Source of the DNA: an uncultured bacterium
GTDB lineage: Bacteria > Verrucomicrobiota > Verrucomicrobiia > Verrucomicrobiales > V1-33
Length of the DNA: 37,177 nt
Direction of reading: 5' to 3'
NCBI GenBank assembly: GCA_903954065.1
Contig: CAJBME010000150.1
Location: forward strand, 1-37,177
The notes under the pieces: model-generated
What the model saw: the letters and a program-made list of their open reading frames with translations, nothing else
What the model was told of the DNA's origin: nothing
Databases searched by the model: none
Position numbers and translations under genes: made by a program
In this document: one piece after another, positions 1 through 8,841 of the stretch
Layout: the number at the start of each line of letters is the position of its first letter
How positions within the stretch are numbered: the first letter of the stretch is position 1

Positions 1-218
1 CACCGGACCTCCTTCGCCAAAAAACGCACCATCGGCCCTAGATCCATCCACTCCCTCCATCAAAACTGCCCACTGCGCACCGCGCGCGCTTATCCCAAGC
101 AACCGTCAGGTTGAAAACAACGCCGTTAGGTCAACGCCGGGTGGTGCTCTGCTTCCACTTTTGGTGGGCTATGAATATTTCTGGCCTGAACCGAAGGCCT
201 GGCTTCAGACGCACATAT
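1..218. other. Window edge, no gene supported
   Basis: This stretch lies downstream of the queG stop codon. The open frames crossing it are short, have no recognisable protein pattern and run antisense into queG. A 5-bp stem (GGCCT/AGGCC) near 183-199 is too weak to call a terminator. Nothing else is supported here. Confidence 0.5.
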
Positions 219-1289
219 TCAACCACGTTGCCTTATTTCGGCAATCGCCCAGAGGGCATGTTCTACGATCAGGGGATCGGCGTCGGCGGCAGCGGTTTGC
301 AATGCGGGGATGTCGTCCTGGGAGCCGGTATTTCCCAAGGCGACACAGACGTTGCGGAGGAAGCGGCCTCGCTTCAATCGTTTGATGGGAGAACCTTTGA
401 AAAGAGTGCGGAAATCGTCGTCGTTCAGTGAAAGGAATTTTCTGAGTGTCCAGCCGTGGACGTAATCGCGTGCGGCGAAAGCGGCTTCTTTGCTGGCTTG
501 GGCGAACCGGTTCCAAGGGCAAACGGCGAGGCAGTCGTCGCATCCGTAGATTCGGTTGCCTAATGGTTTTCTAAACTCCAATGGGATGGATCCTTTGTGC
601 TCAATGGTCAGATAGCTTAAACATCGGCGGGCATCCATCTGACGGGGAGCGGTGATGGCCTGCGTCGGGCAGGCGGTCATGCACCGCGTGCATTTTCCGC
701 AATGATCACCAAATGGCTGGTCGGGAGGTAGTGGCAGCGTGGTGAGGATTTCCCCAAGAAAAAACCACGTGCCCAGCTTTGGATGAATCTGTACCGTGCT
801 TTTGCCGTTCCATCCGAGGCCGGCGTCGCTGGCAAAATCGCGTTCGAGGACAGGCCCGGTGTCGACGTATAATTTCTGCACACCGCCGTGTGCTCTCAGG
901 GTGTCGCAAAGATGGCGCAACTGCGCCTGCATGAGATCGTGATAGTCGTCGCCCCAGGCATATTTGGCGATGACGCCGGTGGCGGCCGGAGGGGGTGCGT
1001 CCGGCAAGTCGGATGCCGCTTGGAAGGTGGCCGTAGCGGGGGCTTCGACGTGGTAGTTCTTGGCCACGACGATCATGGCCTGCACACCCGGAAGGACGAG
1101 AGAGGGATCGGTGCGGCGTTCCGGTTGGCGCGCCATCCACGTCATGTCGCCGTACTTCCCGTGGTTGAGCCATTGCTCGAAAACATCGGCATGAGAAGCG
1201 CGGTGGATGGGGGCGATGCGGCAGTCATCGAACCCCAGCGTGCGGGCTGCTCGCAGGATTTCTGATTTCAATGCAACAGGCGAAAGCAT
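219..1289 (-). CDS. queG: Epoxyqueuosine reductase QueG
   Basis: The 356-aa product matches QueG, the cytoplasmic cobalamin- and Fe-S-dependent enzyme that reduces epoxyqueuosine to queuosine in the tRNA wobble position. The N-terminal half carries the KYAWGDDYH motif (residues 109-117) and YVDTGP with the likely catalytic Asp143. Two ferredoxin-like clusters follow: CGKCTRCMTACP (Cys197, 200, 203, 207) and CDDCLAVCP (Cys250, 253, 257), with a further Cys223. The C-terminal 60 residues look like a HEAT-type helical repeat (LRNVCVALGN), as in full-length QueG. The ATG at 1289 is chosen because the family's N-terminus begins here. The same frame stays open upstream through aroK, but that part has no QueG similarity. 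The gene lies 32 bp downstream of aroK on the same strand, so cotranscription is likely. Confidence 0.95.
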   Translation of the reverse strand: MLSPVALKSEILRAARTLGFDDCRIAPIHRASHADVFEQWLNHGKYGDMTWMARQPERRTDPSLVLPGVQAMIVVAKNYHVEAPATATFQAASDLPDAPPPAATGVIAKYAWGDDYHDLMQAQLRHLCDTLRAHGGVQKLYVDTGPVLERDFASDAGLGWNGKSTVQIHPKLGTWFFLGEILTTLPLPPDQPFGDHCGKCTRCMTACPTQAITAPRQMDARRCLSYLTIEHKGSIPLEFRKPLGNRIYGCDDCLAVCPWNRFAQASKEAAFAARDYVHGWTLRKFLSLNDDDFRTLFKGSPIKRLKRGRFLRNVCVALGNTGSQDDIPALQTAAADADPLIVEHALWAIAEIRQRG

Positions 1290-1321
1290 GGTTGGTGACG
1301 GCTCGAGGCGAGTTCCCCTGA

Positions 1322-1852
1322 TTAGGGTGCGCCATAATAATGGCGGGCGCTTTCGCAAACGCCGTAGGCAATTTCCTCGGGTTCGAGTCCGTGGGTTTCG
1401 ATCGTGAGGTGGGCGAAAGCGGCGTAGAGTGGGCGCCGCTGTTCGAGCAGGTGGTGGATGGTTTGACGCGGGTCTGGGGTGAGCAGGAGTGGGCGGTTGC
1501 GGTTGCGTGAAACGCGGGAAAAGATATCCGCTTCGGTGGCACTGAGCCAGACGACGAAGCCGAGGGATTTCAAGAGGGGGGCGTTTCTGGGCTGGGTGAT
1601 GATGCCTCCGCCTGTGGAAATGACGGATGGTGGTTCCGTGGTCAGTCTGGTCAGTACGGCCGTTTCCCGTTCGCGAAACCCGCTTTCGCCTTCGGCGGCG
1701 AAGATGTCTGGAATTGAGAGACCGGCTTCCTCGACGATCTGGCTGTCGGTATCGACGAATGGCCAGTCGAGTTTCTCGGCGACGAGATGGCCGACGGTGG
1801 TTTTTCCGCTGCCCATGAATCCGATGAGGACGATGTGGTGTGGATGGGTCAT
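1322..1852 (-). CDS. aroK: Shikimate kinase AroK
   Basis: The 176-aa product has the usual length and motifs of shikimate kinase, which phosphorylates shikimate at the 3-hydroxyl with ATP in the cytoplasmic chorismate pathway. A Walker A loop GFMGSGKT occupies residues 11-18. The shikimate-binding residues are visible as DTD (34-36), Arg60 in GFRERE and the GGG triplet (81-83). The lid region has NRPLLL with Arg120. It is the first gene of a probable two-gene unit with queG (32-bp gap) and diverges from the Sua5 gene across 160 bp. No Shine-Dalgarno sequence is visible before the ATG. Confidence 0.96.
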   Translation of the reverse strand: MTHPHHIVLIGFMGSGKTTVGHLVAEKLDWPFVDTDSQIVEEAGLSIPDIFAAEGESGFRERETAVLTRLTTEPPSVISTGGGIITQPRNAPLLKSLGFVVWLSATEADIFSRVSRNRNRPLLLTPDPRQTIHHLLEQRRPLYAAFAHLTIETHGLEPEEIAYGVCESARHYYGAP

Positions 1853-2012
1853 GGCTGGGGGCGCTCAGTCGGGAAGACGCGCCGGGTGGATACAACCATG
1901 GATCCCGGGAGCGCCAAAGTGAAATCCGTAGGATTCCGAGCGGTGTGAGGAGGCAGCGTGAAATAATGGCACGGGGCTTGAAGGCGGGCGCCAACCGGTG
2001 AAGGTATGACCC

Positions 2013-3062
2013 TTGGACGATTCATTTATCACTCAAATCATGGAGACCGACGAGCCGGAGACGCTCGGGGTGGCGGCGGTTGCTGCGGCCCGGTATCTTA
2101 CTGCGGGCGAGGTTGTCGCCCTGCCCTCCGAGACGGTTTACGGGCTTGCGGCTAACGCCCTTGATCCTGTTGCTGTGGCAAAGATTTTTGCGGTCAAGGA
2201 GCGGCCGGATTTTGACCCTTTGATCGTGCATGTGCGCAATCTTGAGGCGGTGCGGGAGATTGCGATGATTCCCTCGGAGATTGAGGATGTGGTGCTCAAA
2301 CTGGCCAATGCGTTCTGGCCCGGGCCCCTGACTTTGTTGCTGCCGAAAAAGCCGGTGATACCTGATTCGGTGACGAGCGGGCTGCCGACGGTGGCGGTCA
2401 GGGTGCCATCCCACGCGGTTTTTCGACGGGTTTTGAAGGAATGCCGACTGCCGCTGGCGGCTCCGAGTGCGAATCGATTTGGCCGAATCAGTCCCACTAC
2501 GGCCTCGGCGGTAGTCAAGGAGCTTGGGGGGCGGATTCCTTTGGTGTTGGACGGTGGGGCGTGTGGAGAGGGTGTGGAGTCTACGATTTTGCGGATAACC
2601 CGGCCTCCGGGTAGTCCCAAGCCTGTCCTTGAGGTGGTGCGGGCCGGTCCGGTGACCCGGGAGCTGTTGAAGCAGTTTGGTATTGTGAAAAAGGGTTCGC
2701 GTGAGCCCCGTCCGGATGCGCCGGGGCAGCTCCAGAGCCATTATGCTCCGACCACCCCGCTCCGATTGCTGGCTGAAGGCGAAGGGTTTTCTCCGCAGCC
2801 GGGTAAAACTTACGGTTTGCTGTCGGTTGATGGTGAACCGGGGCGCTTAAATCTCTCCGATTTTGCCATGGTGGCAGTGCTGAGTCCCGGCAGTGGCAAG
2901 TTGAGTGAGGCGGCCATTAGGCTTTTTGCCCTGCTGCGCCAGCTTGATGAGGCTGGGTTGGACGAAATCATCGCGGAATCAGTGGCGGAACAAGGGGTGG
3001 GGGTGGCCATCATGGACCGGCTTCGCAAGGCGGCGGGCCGGGGCGGGAACGTGAACGACTGA
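2013..3062 (+). CDS. sua5: L-threonylcarbamoyladenylate synthase, Sua5 type
   Basis: The 349-aa product belongs to the Sua5/YciO/YrdC family, which makes threonylcarbamoyl-AMP from threonine, bicarbonate and ATP for the t6A modification of tRNAs. The YrdC domain covers about residues 20-225. It shows LPSETVYGLAANALDP, the KERP motif near residue 67, and the APSANRFGRISPT segment. A linker containing APGQLQSHYAPTTPL leads into a C-terminal domain of about 110 residues. That domain marks the long Sua5 form rather than the short TsaC. The first codon is a TTG at 2013 with GGTGAAGG about 10 bp upstream. An in-frame ATG at 2040 would remove nine residues and is also possible. The coding strand stays G-rich to its end, and a strong hairpin follows at 3236. 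Confidence 0.93.
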   Translation: MDDSFITQIMETDEPETLGVAAVAAARYLTAGEVVALPSETVYGLAANALDPVAVAKIFAVKERPDFDPLIVHVRNLEAVREIAMIPSEIEDVVLKLANAFWPGPLTLLLPKKPVIPDSVTSGLPTVAVRVPSHAVFRRVLKECRLPLAAPSANRFGRISPTTASAVVKELGGRIPLVLDGGACGEGVESTILRITRPPGSPKPVLEVVRAGPVTRELLKQFGIVKKGSREPRPDAPGQLQSHYAPTTPLRLLAEGEGFSPQPGKTYGLLSVDGEPGRLNLSDFAMVAVLSPGSGKLSEAAIRLFALLRQLDEAGLDEIIAESVAEQGVGVAIMDRLRKAAGRGGNVND

Positions 3063-3235
3063 GGAGCAAATGACGAGGCGTCTTTTTATGCCCGCTTGAG
3101 CTCCCTGCATGACTGGCCCCGCCAGCTGTGCCGCCCAGAAAAGCCATGGCGCATCGGTGGCGGGGGGCGGCATCCTTAGTTGGCTCTGCATCACTCCTGG
3201 CCCTGCGTGAATGTGGGCCGCACGTACAGAAAAAA

Positions 3236-3262
3236 CGGCGACCGTAGACGGTCGCCGCTTTT
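3236..3262. terminator. Bidirectional intrinsic terminator between sua5 and gap
   Basis: A perfect 9-bp GC-rich stem (CGGCGACCG at 3236-3244, CGGTCGCCG at 3249-3257) closes a TAGA loop. It is preceded by AAAAA (3231-3235) and followed by TTTT (3259-3262), so it can end transcripts from both sides. It lies between the convergent stops of sua5 (3062) and gap (3320). Confidence 0.85.
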
Positions 3263-3319
3263 CATCTTGGACTGCCCCTGCAGTCGCTTTTGAGAGCCCC
3301 CCGCTGAGGAGGTGTTTTA

Positions 3320-4487
<1,168 letters not shown>

Positions 4488-4525
4488 TCAGCGATTCACG
4501 CAGGTATGCGGAGGATTTTCGCTCA

Positions 4526-6658
4526 TCAGGGCAGCTGGCGGATCCAGGTTTCGAGAATGGGCACGATGGGAGGGGTTGCTGGGGAGGAGCAGCCGGGGGG
4601 CATTCGCATCGGATCACCGGGAGGTTTTTTCAGGCGGAGGTAGAGCATGGATTTCTCCGGGTGGCCGGGCACGATCACTTTGGCGCCGGGCACGCCGAGT
4701 TCGCCCGAAAGCAGGGGGCCATTGATGAGTTGTTGTTCGGCGAGCGGGGTAGTAGCGCGGGCGTCGTACAGTCCGCGGCCGGCGCCTCCGGGCCGGTGGC
4801 AGGAGGCGCAATTGACGTCGAGGAACGAGCGAATGATGTTTTCGGGAGCGGCACCGGGTGCGTCCATGGCGGCGAGGCGCGGGATAGTCGCGGCATGCGG
4901 AGCAATGACCGGCGTGAGGGGGGAGGTCGGCGGCAGGTTGACCGGTCGCAGCTCGCAGTCGTAGCCGGGGATGGTCACCGGCAGGATAAGCTGGTCGGTG
5001 GGGCCTGAGAAAAACCACGGCTGGCCGGCGACGGTGGCGGCCAGTGCTTCCCGAACCAGCGTCGCCTCCTGACCGTCTTCCTGCCAGCGGTAGACGGCGG
5101 CCCAATGCGGGGCGTTGGGGCGGGCGCGGACCACGGTGGTTTGCACGCGGCGGCCGGCCACCGTGGCGTGGGTGATGATCAGGGTGTCGGCGGGGAGGAT
5201 GAACTCGTCCCCTTCCGGTGTGAGGCTCAGCTTTTCCCCTGCGGGGACGACCACTTTTCGCTCCACTGTCACGCCCGGCCGCCACGGCTCGACGAGCGGG
5301 GCGTAGGCGATGCTGCCGCGCTCAAGATTGCCTTGCTGCCACTGGCTGGGCCATGTGGTGCCGGCGGTAGAAACAGTCGCGGCGGGCGCGGGCGCAGCGG
5401 CGGGCGCGGGCGGCGGAGCGCTGGCGACGGGCGGGCCGGCGCCAGGCTGATCGGTGGACGGAATGATTTTTGTCAGCCACCCTTGACCCGCCTTAAATTT
5501 GGCATCTTTGAGCCAAGTGTTGCGTTCCAGCACGAGGAGGGCGCCCTCTGGATCGACGGCGACGGCGATGGGTTTGGCTAGGTTGCGGGCGACGGCGCGG
5601 AGGGCGGGTTGCGGGGTGGCAGTTTCATCCACCCAGGCCAGCCATCCGGCCATAAAGTCCATCGCGAGGTATCGTCCATTCCATTCGGGGGGGAAAGCGT
5701 GGGCGGCATCTGGGCGGGTGTGGTAGAAGCAGCCGCCGCCGAGTGAAGCGCCGATGGTTCGGCCGTAATCCAGCAGGGGGTCGCGGAATTTTGGCTTTTC
5801 GACCCGTCCTTCGGCCTCGGGCCAGCCGTAATTGCCTCCGCGCACGATTTCGTTGATTTCCTCGAATGACGCCTGACCGATGTCATTGGCGAAGAGGCGG
5901 CCGCTAGTCGGGTGGAAGGCGAGCGACCATGGGTTGCGCAGGCCGAGCGCCCAGATGGCGCGATGGGTGCCGGTCGTTTGGGCGAAGAACGGGTTGTCTT
6001 CCGGAATTGACCCGTCGGTTCGGATGCGAAGAATTTTGCCCAGCAGGCTGTTGAGTTGTTGGGAAGGTGTTTGAGTGGTCATTTCGCCGACGGCGGCGTA
6101 GAGGCATCCATCGGGTCCGATGGCCAGACCGCCGCCTTGATGTCCGGCGGGCATGGAGGCGCGGATTTCATTTTGATTAGAGCCTTCCAGCAAAATCAGT
6201 TCGCTGGCGGGATCGAGCGTGTCACCGACCAGGGTGAACCGGCTGAGGCGGAGGTGGGGGCCGGGTTGGGCCACCGTCCAGTGGACAAAGACATGAGGAG
6301 GGGAGGGGAATCCCGGAGCCAGCGCCAGCCCAAGCACGCCGCGTTCCCATGTGCTGTCGGTGGGAAGCGTGATGGCCGGTGGGTTTAAAAGCTGGTTTTC
6401 CTTAAGAATTCTCACCGCACCGGTCTGTTCGGCAATGAGGATGCGCCCGTCAGGAAGCGGTGCCAAAGCGGTAGCTCCCGTTAATCCTTCGCACATCCGG
6501 ATGGTAGTGAACCCCGGGAGTACGTCCGCGGCGTGGGCTGGAAGGGTCGTCAGCGCGGTGGCTGCCATCGCGGCGCCCATGGCCCGCCGCAGGGCCGTCG
6601 GACGCAGCCAAGAGCACAGGCGCCGGACACGGAGTATCTCAGTAGGGGAAAAAATCAT
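4526..6658 (-). CDS. Secreted PQQ-type sugar dehydrogenase-like propeller with C-terminal cytochrome c
   Basis: This 710-aa secreted protein resembles the glucose/sorbosone dehydrogenase family fused to a cytochrome c. A signal peptide fits the N-terminus: an Arg-rich stretch, a hydrophobic segment after Met27, and cleavage after AHA near residue 43. The beta-propeller spans about residues 47-395, with GHQGGGLAIGPDGCLYAAVG and WALGLRNPWSLAFHP matching the family's conserved blades. A Pro/Ala linker (about 400-430) and a beta-rich region of unknown role follow. The last 120 residues hold one haem-attachment motif, CASCH (Cys617 to His621), with a nearby MRMPP that could supply the axial Met. 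The likely role is oxidation of a sugar or alcohol in the periplasm with electron transfer to the haem. The substrate cannot be read from sequence. The coding strand is C-rich near the 3' end. Confidence 0.85.
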   Translation of the reverse strand: MIFSPTEILRVRRLCSWLRPTALRRAMGAAMAATALTTLPAHAADVLPGFTTIRMCEGLTGATALAPLPDGRILIAEQTGAVRILKENQLLNPPAITLPTDSTWERGVLGLALAPGFPSPPHVFVHWTVAQPGPHLRLSRFTLVGDTLDPASELILLEGSNQNEIRASMPAGHQGGGLAIGPDGCLYAAVGEMTTQTPSQQLNSLLGKILRIRTDGSIPEDNPFFAQTTGTHRAIWALGLRNPWSLAFHPTSGRLFANDIGQASFEEINEIVRGGNYGWPEAEGRVEKPKFRDPLLDYGRTIGASLGGGCFYHTRPDAAHAFPPEWNGRYLAMDFMAGWLAWVDETATPQPALRAVARNLAKPIAVAVDPEGALLVLERNTWLKDAKFKAGQGWLTKIIPSTDQPGAGPPVASAPPPAPAAAPAPAATVSTAGTTWPSQWQQGNLERGSIAYAPLVEPWRPGVTVERKVVVPAGEKLSLTPEGDEFILPADTLIITHATVAGRRVQTTVVRARPNAPHWAAVYRWQEDGQEATLVREALAATVAGQPWFFSGPTDQLILPVTIPGYDCELRPVNLPPTSPLTPVIAPHAATIPRLAAMDAPGAAPENIIRSFLDVNCASCHRPGGAGRGLYDARATTPLAEQQLINGPLLSGELGVPGAKVIVPGHPEKSMLYLRLKKPPGDPMRMPPGCSSPATPPIVPILETWIRQLP

Positions 6659-6797
6659 AGAGACGAATTTCCTTCAGCCTACGAGCGGAGGAAGGGATTC
6701 TTCAACCCTATAATGTGGCTCAGGGCTGGGAAGGAATCAGGGGCAGGTCAATGGCTTGCCAAGCGCTCCTTGTTCTTCCATAATAACCGCTGCTTCT

Positions 6798-8309
6798 ATG
6801 ACCCCTGAATTTTCGATGACCCGTACCGGGATCGCTCTTGTTTTGCTCTTGGGAGTTCTGGCCCCCTCTTGGGCGGCCGAGACGGCCGGTCTGCACACAT
6901 TTACGGACCGCGGGGGACGGACGATTGAGGCGCGGGTGCTGTCGCAGGAGAAGACCCAAGTCAAAATCCAGCGGGTAGATGGGCGGGAATTTGTGTTGGA
7001 GGTGGCCTCGTTATCGGCCGCGGATCAGAAATTTTTGGAAGAATGGAAGCGGCAGGAATCGCTCAAGCCTGGGGTGGGGTCCACGGGGTCGCCGGGATTG
7101 TCGGCCAATGTGGCCGTGACGGCGGCGGCGCTCAACGAGGCGCTGGGGCAGCCGTTGCTGGATGGAGCGCAGGGGTTGTGGGCGGTCGCGCCGGACGGAG
7201 TGGCAGCTCGTTTGAAATGGCCGCGCGAGTCACAGACTCCGACGCAAATGAGTTTCAGGGCGTATCCGGGGGCCGAGTATCGGCTGGCGGGGGCGCGGCC
7301 GTTTTCGGCGGCGCTCTATGGTGAGGGGGGAAAAACGACCAGTATTTCGCTGGTTTTTGCCAATCGGGGTGATCTTTTTGGCGCGAGTGGCACGGCCGAG
7401 GAGCATTTTGACCGTGACGAGCCGATTCCTGAGGATGCGTTGGCCAAGTTGAAGACGGCCATTGCGGCGGATGCCGGGGCCATCGCGGCCACTCTGACGC
7501 GGGTGCTGGGCGAGCCGGAGAAGCAGATCTACGGCGAAGGCGAAGGACGCCGCCGCGTGCGGCGCTGGGACTGGGTGGGCCATGCTTTTTTGCTCTCCGA
7601 GGAGGATGAGCAGTATGTCGGGCTGGCTGTCGTCCCGTCAGAATTTGCCGATCAGCGAGGAAAGACAGTGCGCGTGTCGGATGCTTCTGTCCGCGAGCGT
7701 ATTCGGGCCACGGTGGAAAAGCGTGAGAATGGCGATGTGGTAGTCAAGGACATTCCGATGGTGGACCAAGGCCCCAAAGGGTATTGTGCACCAGCGACAT
7801 GTGAGCGGGCCATGCGGCATGTGGGGATGCAGGCGGACATGTATTTATTGGCCGTGGCGGGTGGCAGCGGATTGGGCGGAGGGGTGTCGGTAGAGCGGAT
7901 GCTGCAAACTGTCGGACGAGATTTAAAACGCAAAGGACGGTCGTTTGAAACCTTCGGCGGTTCGCTCAACGTGAAAAAACTCGCTAAATTCCTCGACGCC
8001 GGATTGCCCGTCCTCTGGCGCATGGATTCCATCAAGGCATTTAACCAACTGGCCGACGAGCGGACCGCACAGCGGAAATCCATCACCGATTGGAAGGCGT
8101 GGACCGAAAAACTCGCCGAGGACGAGTCCGTGAAAAACATCGTCAGCGATGATCAACACGCCCATTGCACCATGATCGTCGGTTATAACAAAGAAACGGG
8201 TGAAATTGCGTTCAGCGATAGCTGGGGCGAACGCTTCGCCGAGCGCTGGGTGCGCATCGAAGAAGCTCAAGCTGTGTCCAAAGGCGCTTTTTACGTCATC
8301 GGTCTGTAG
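6798..8309 (+). CDS. Secreted SHD1-domain protein with C39-like cysteine peptidase domain
   Basis: The 503-aa product has a signal peptide (a hydrophobic run GIALVLLLGVLAPSWA ending near residue 26). A roughly 50-residue SHD1-like domain follows (FTDRGGRTIEARVLS to AADQKFLEEW), a module common in secreted proteins of Verrucomicrobiota and Planctomycetota. The middle region is unassigned. The C-terminal 180 residues resemble a papain-like C39 peptidase: Cys330 in GPKGYCAPAT, His456 in HAHCTMIVGYN and Asp474 in SDSWGE form a plausible catalytic triad. It probably cleaves or binds peptides outside the cytoplasm. The ATG at 6798 is chosen. A TTG at 6756 would add residues not typical of a signal peptide, and an ATG at 6816 is equally compatible. 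It diverges from the preceding dehydrogenase-like gene. Confidence 0.8.
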   Translation: MTPEFSMTRTGIALVLLLGVLAPSWAAETAGLHTFTDRGGRTIEARVLSQEKTQVKIQRVDGREFVLEVASLSAADQKFLEEWKRQESLKPGVGSTGSPGLSANVAVTAAALNEALGQPLLDGAQGLWAVAPDGVAARLKWPRESQTPTQMSFRAYPGAEYRLAGARPFSAALYGEGGKTTSISLVFANRGDLFGASGTAEEHFDRDEPIPEDALAKLKTAIAADAGAIAATLTRVLGEPEKQIYGEGEGRRRVRRWDWVGHAFLLSEEDEQYVGLAVVPSEFADQRGKTVRVSDASVRERIRATVEKRENGDVVVKDIPMVDQGPKGYCAPATCERAMRHVGMQADMYLLAVAGGSGLGGGVSVERMLQTVGRDLKRKGRSFETFGGSLNVKKLAKFLDAGLPVLWRMDSIKAFNQLADERTAQRKSITDWKAWTEKLAEDESVKNIVSDDQHAHCTMIVGYNKETGEIAFSDSWGERFAERWVRIEEAQAVSKGAFYVIGL

Positions 8310-8403
8310 ACCGGGGTGGCGAGGAAGGTAAGTTCAGGCCCGTAGGTTGTGCGTCTGCGGGTTGGGTCCCTCAGTGTGCCCACCAGATTGTGCCCGGTAC
8401 CCG

Positions 8404-8769
8404 TCAGTCGGCGAACCAAGTGGCCACGCTGTGGGGGTCCCAGCGCAGGAAGAGGATGCTGGCGGCGTGCAAGGCGGTGATGGCAGCGGCGTCGATGAGG
8501 CGCCATTTTTTTTCCGGGTTGCGGGTGAGTACGGCTTGAGCGGCGGTGAGAATGGGGAGTAGGGCGGCGGCTGGGACCAGGAGTTGGGCAATGTTGATGA
8601 GGAGGTAGGGTAGGGCCAGTCCCGGGATGTTTTGGGGATCGTCGACGGATGGTTGGGGCCAGTATCCGAGGGAGATGCGACCCCCTGTCCATGTGGCATA
8701 GAGCAGGATGACGAAGGCTGGACCGGCGGCGGCGCAGAGCCGGGAGCTGGGTGAGCGGAGAAATTTCAT
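8404..8769 (-). CDS. Small hypothetical membrane protein
   Basis: The 121-aa product is not a family I recognise. It has three probable membrane segments: near residues 14-30, near 55-80 (LALPYLLINIAQLLVPAAAL) and near 95-112 (AAAITALHAASILFL). The ATG at 8769 starts a plausible N-terminus (MKFLRSPSS). The same frame is open further upstream, but that extension is Arg-rich, lacks pattern and would overlap the divergent helicase gene. It is convergent with the C39-like peptidase gene, with a 94-bp gap and no clear terminator. Confidence 0.6.
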   Translation of the reverse strand: MKFLRSPSSRLCAAAGPAFVILLYATWTGGRISLGYWPQPSVDDPQNIPGLALPYLLINIAQLLVPAAALLPILTAAQAVLTRNPEKKWRLIDAAAITALHAASILFLRWDPHSVATWFAD

Positions 8770-8841
8770 GACAGCGATGAGGTGGCAGCGACGTATGGAT
8801 TTGAGGGTTGTCCATGATTCGGTCGACCGCCACTTTTGATC

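Noticed and set aside
1375..1395. tRNA T-loop-like sequence GGTTCGAGTCC
   Set aside because: It lies inside aroK, the flanking bases do not form a T stem, and no acceptor or anticodon arm can be folded around it.
219..1994. A 591-codon open frame on the minus strand running from queG back through aroK
   Set aside because: Only the part from 1289 to 219 has QueG motifs. The upstream part is aroK read in another frame and is Arg/Pro-rich with no pattern, so it is not a fusion.
3072..3087. GACG/CGTC stem with T-run directly after sua5
   Set aside because: Four base pairs is too short. The 9-bp hairpin at 3236 is the credible terminator.
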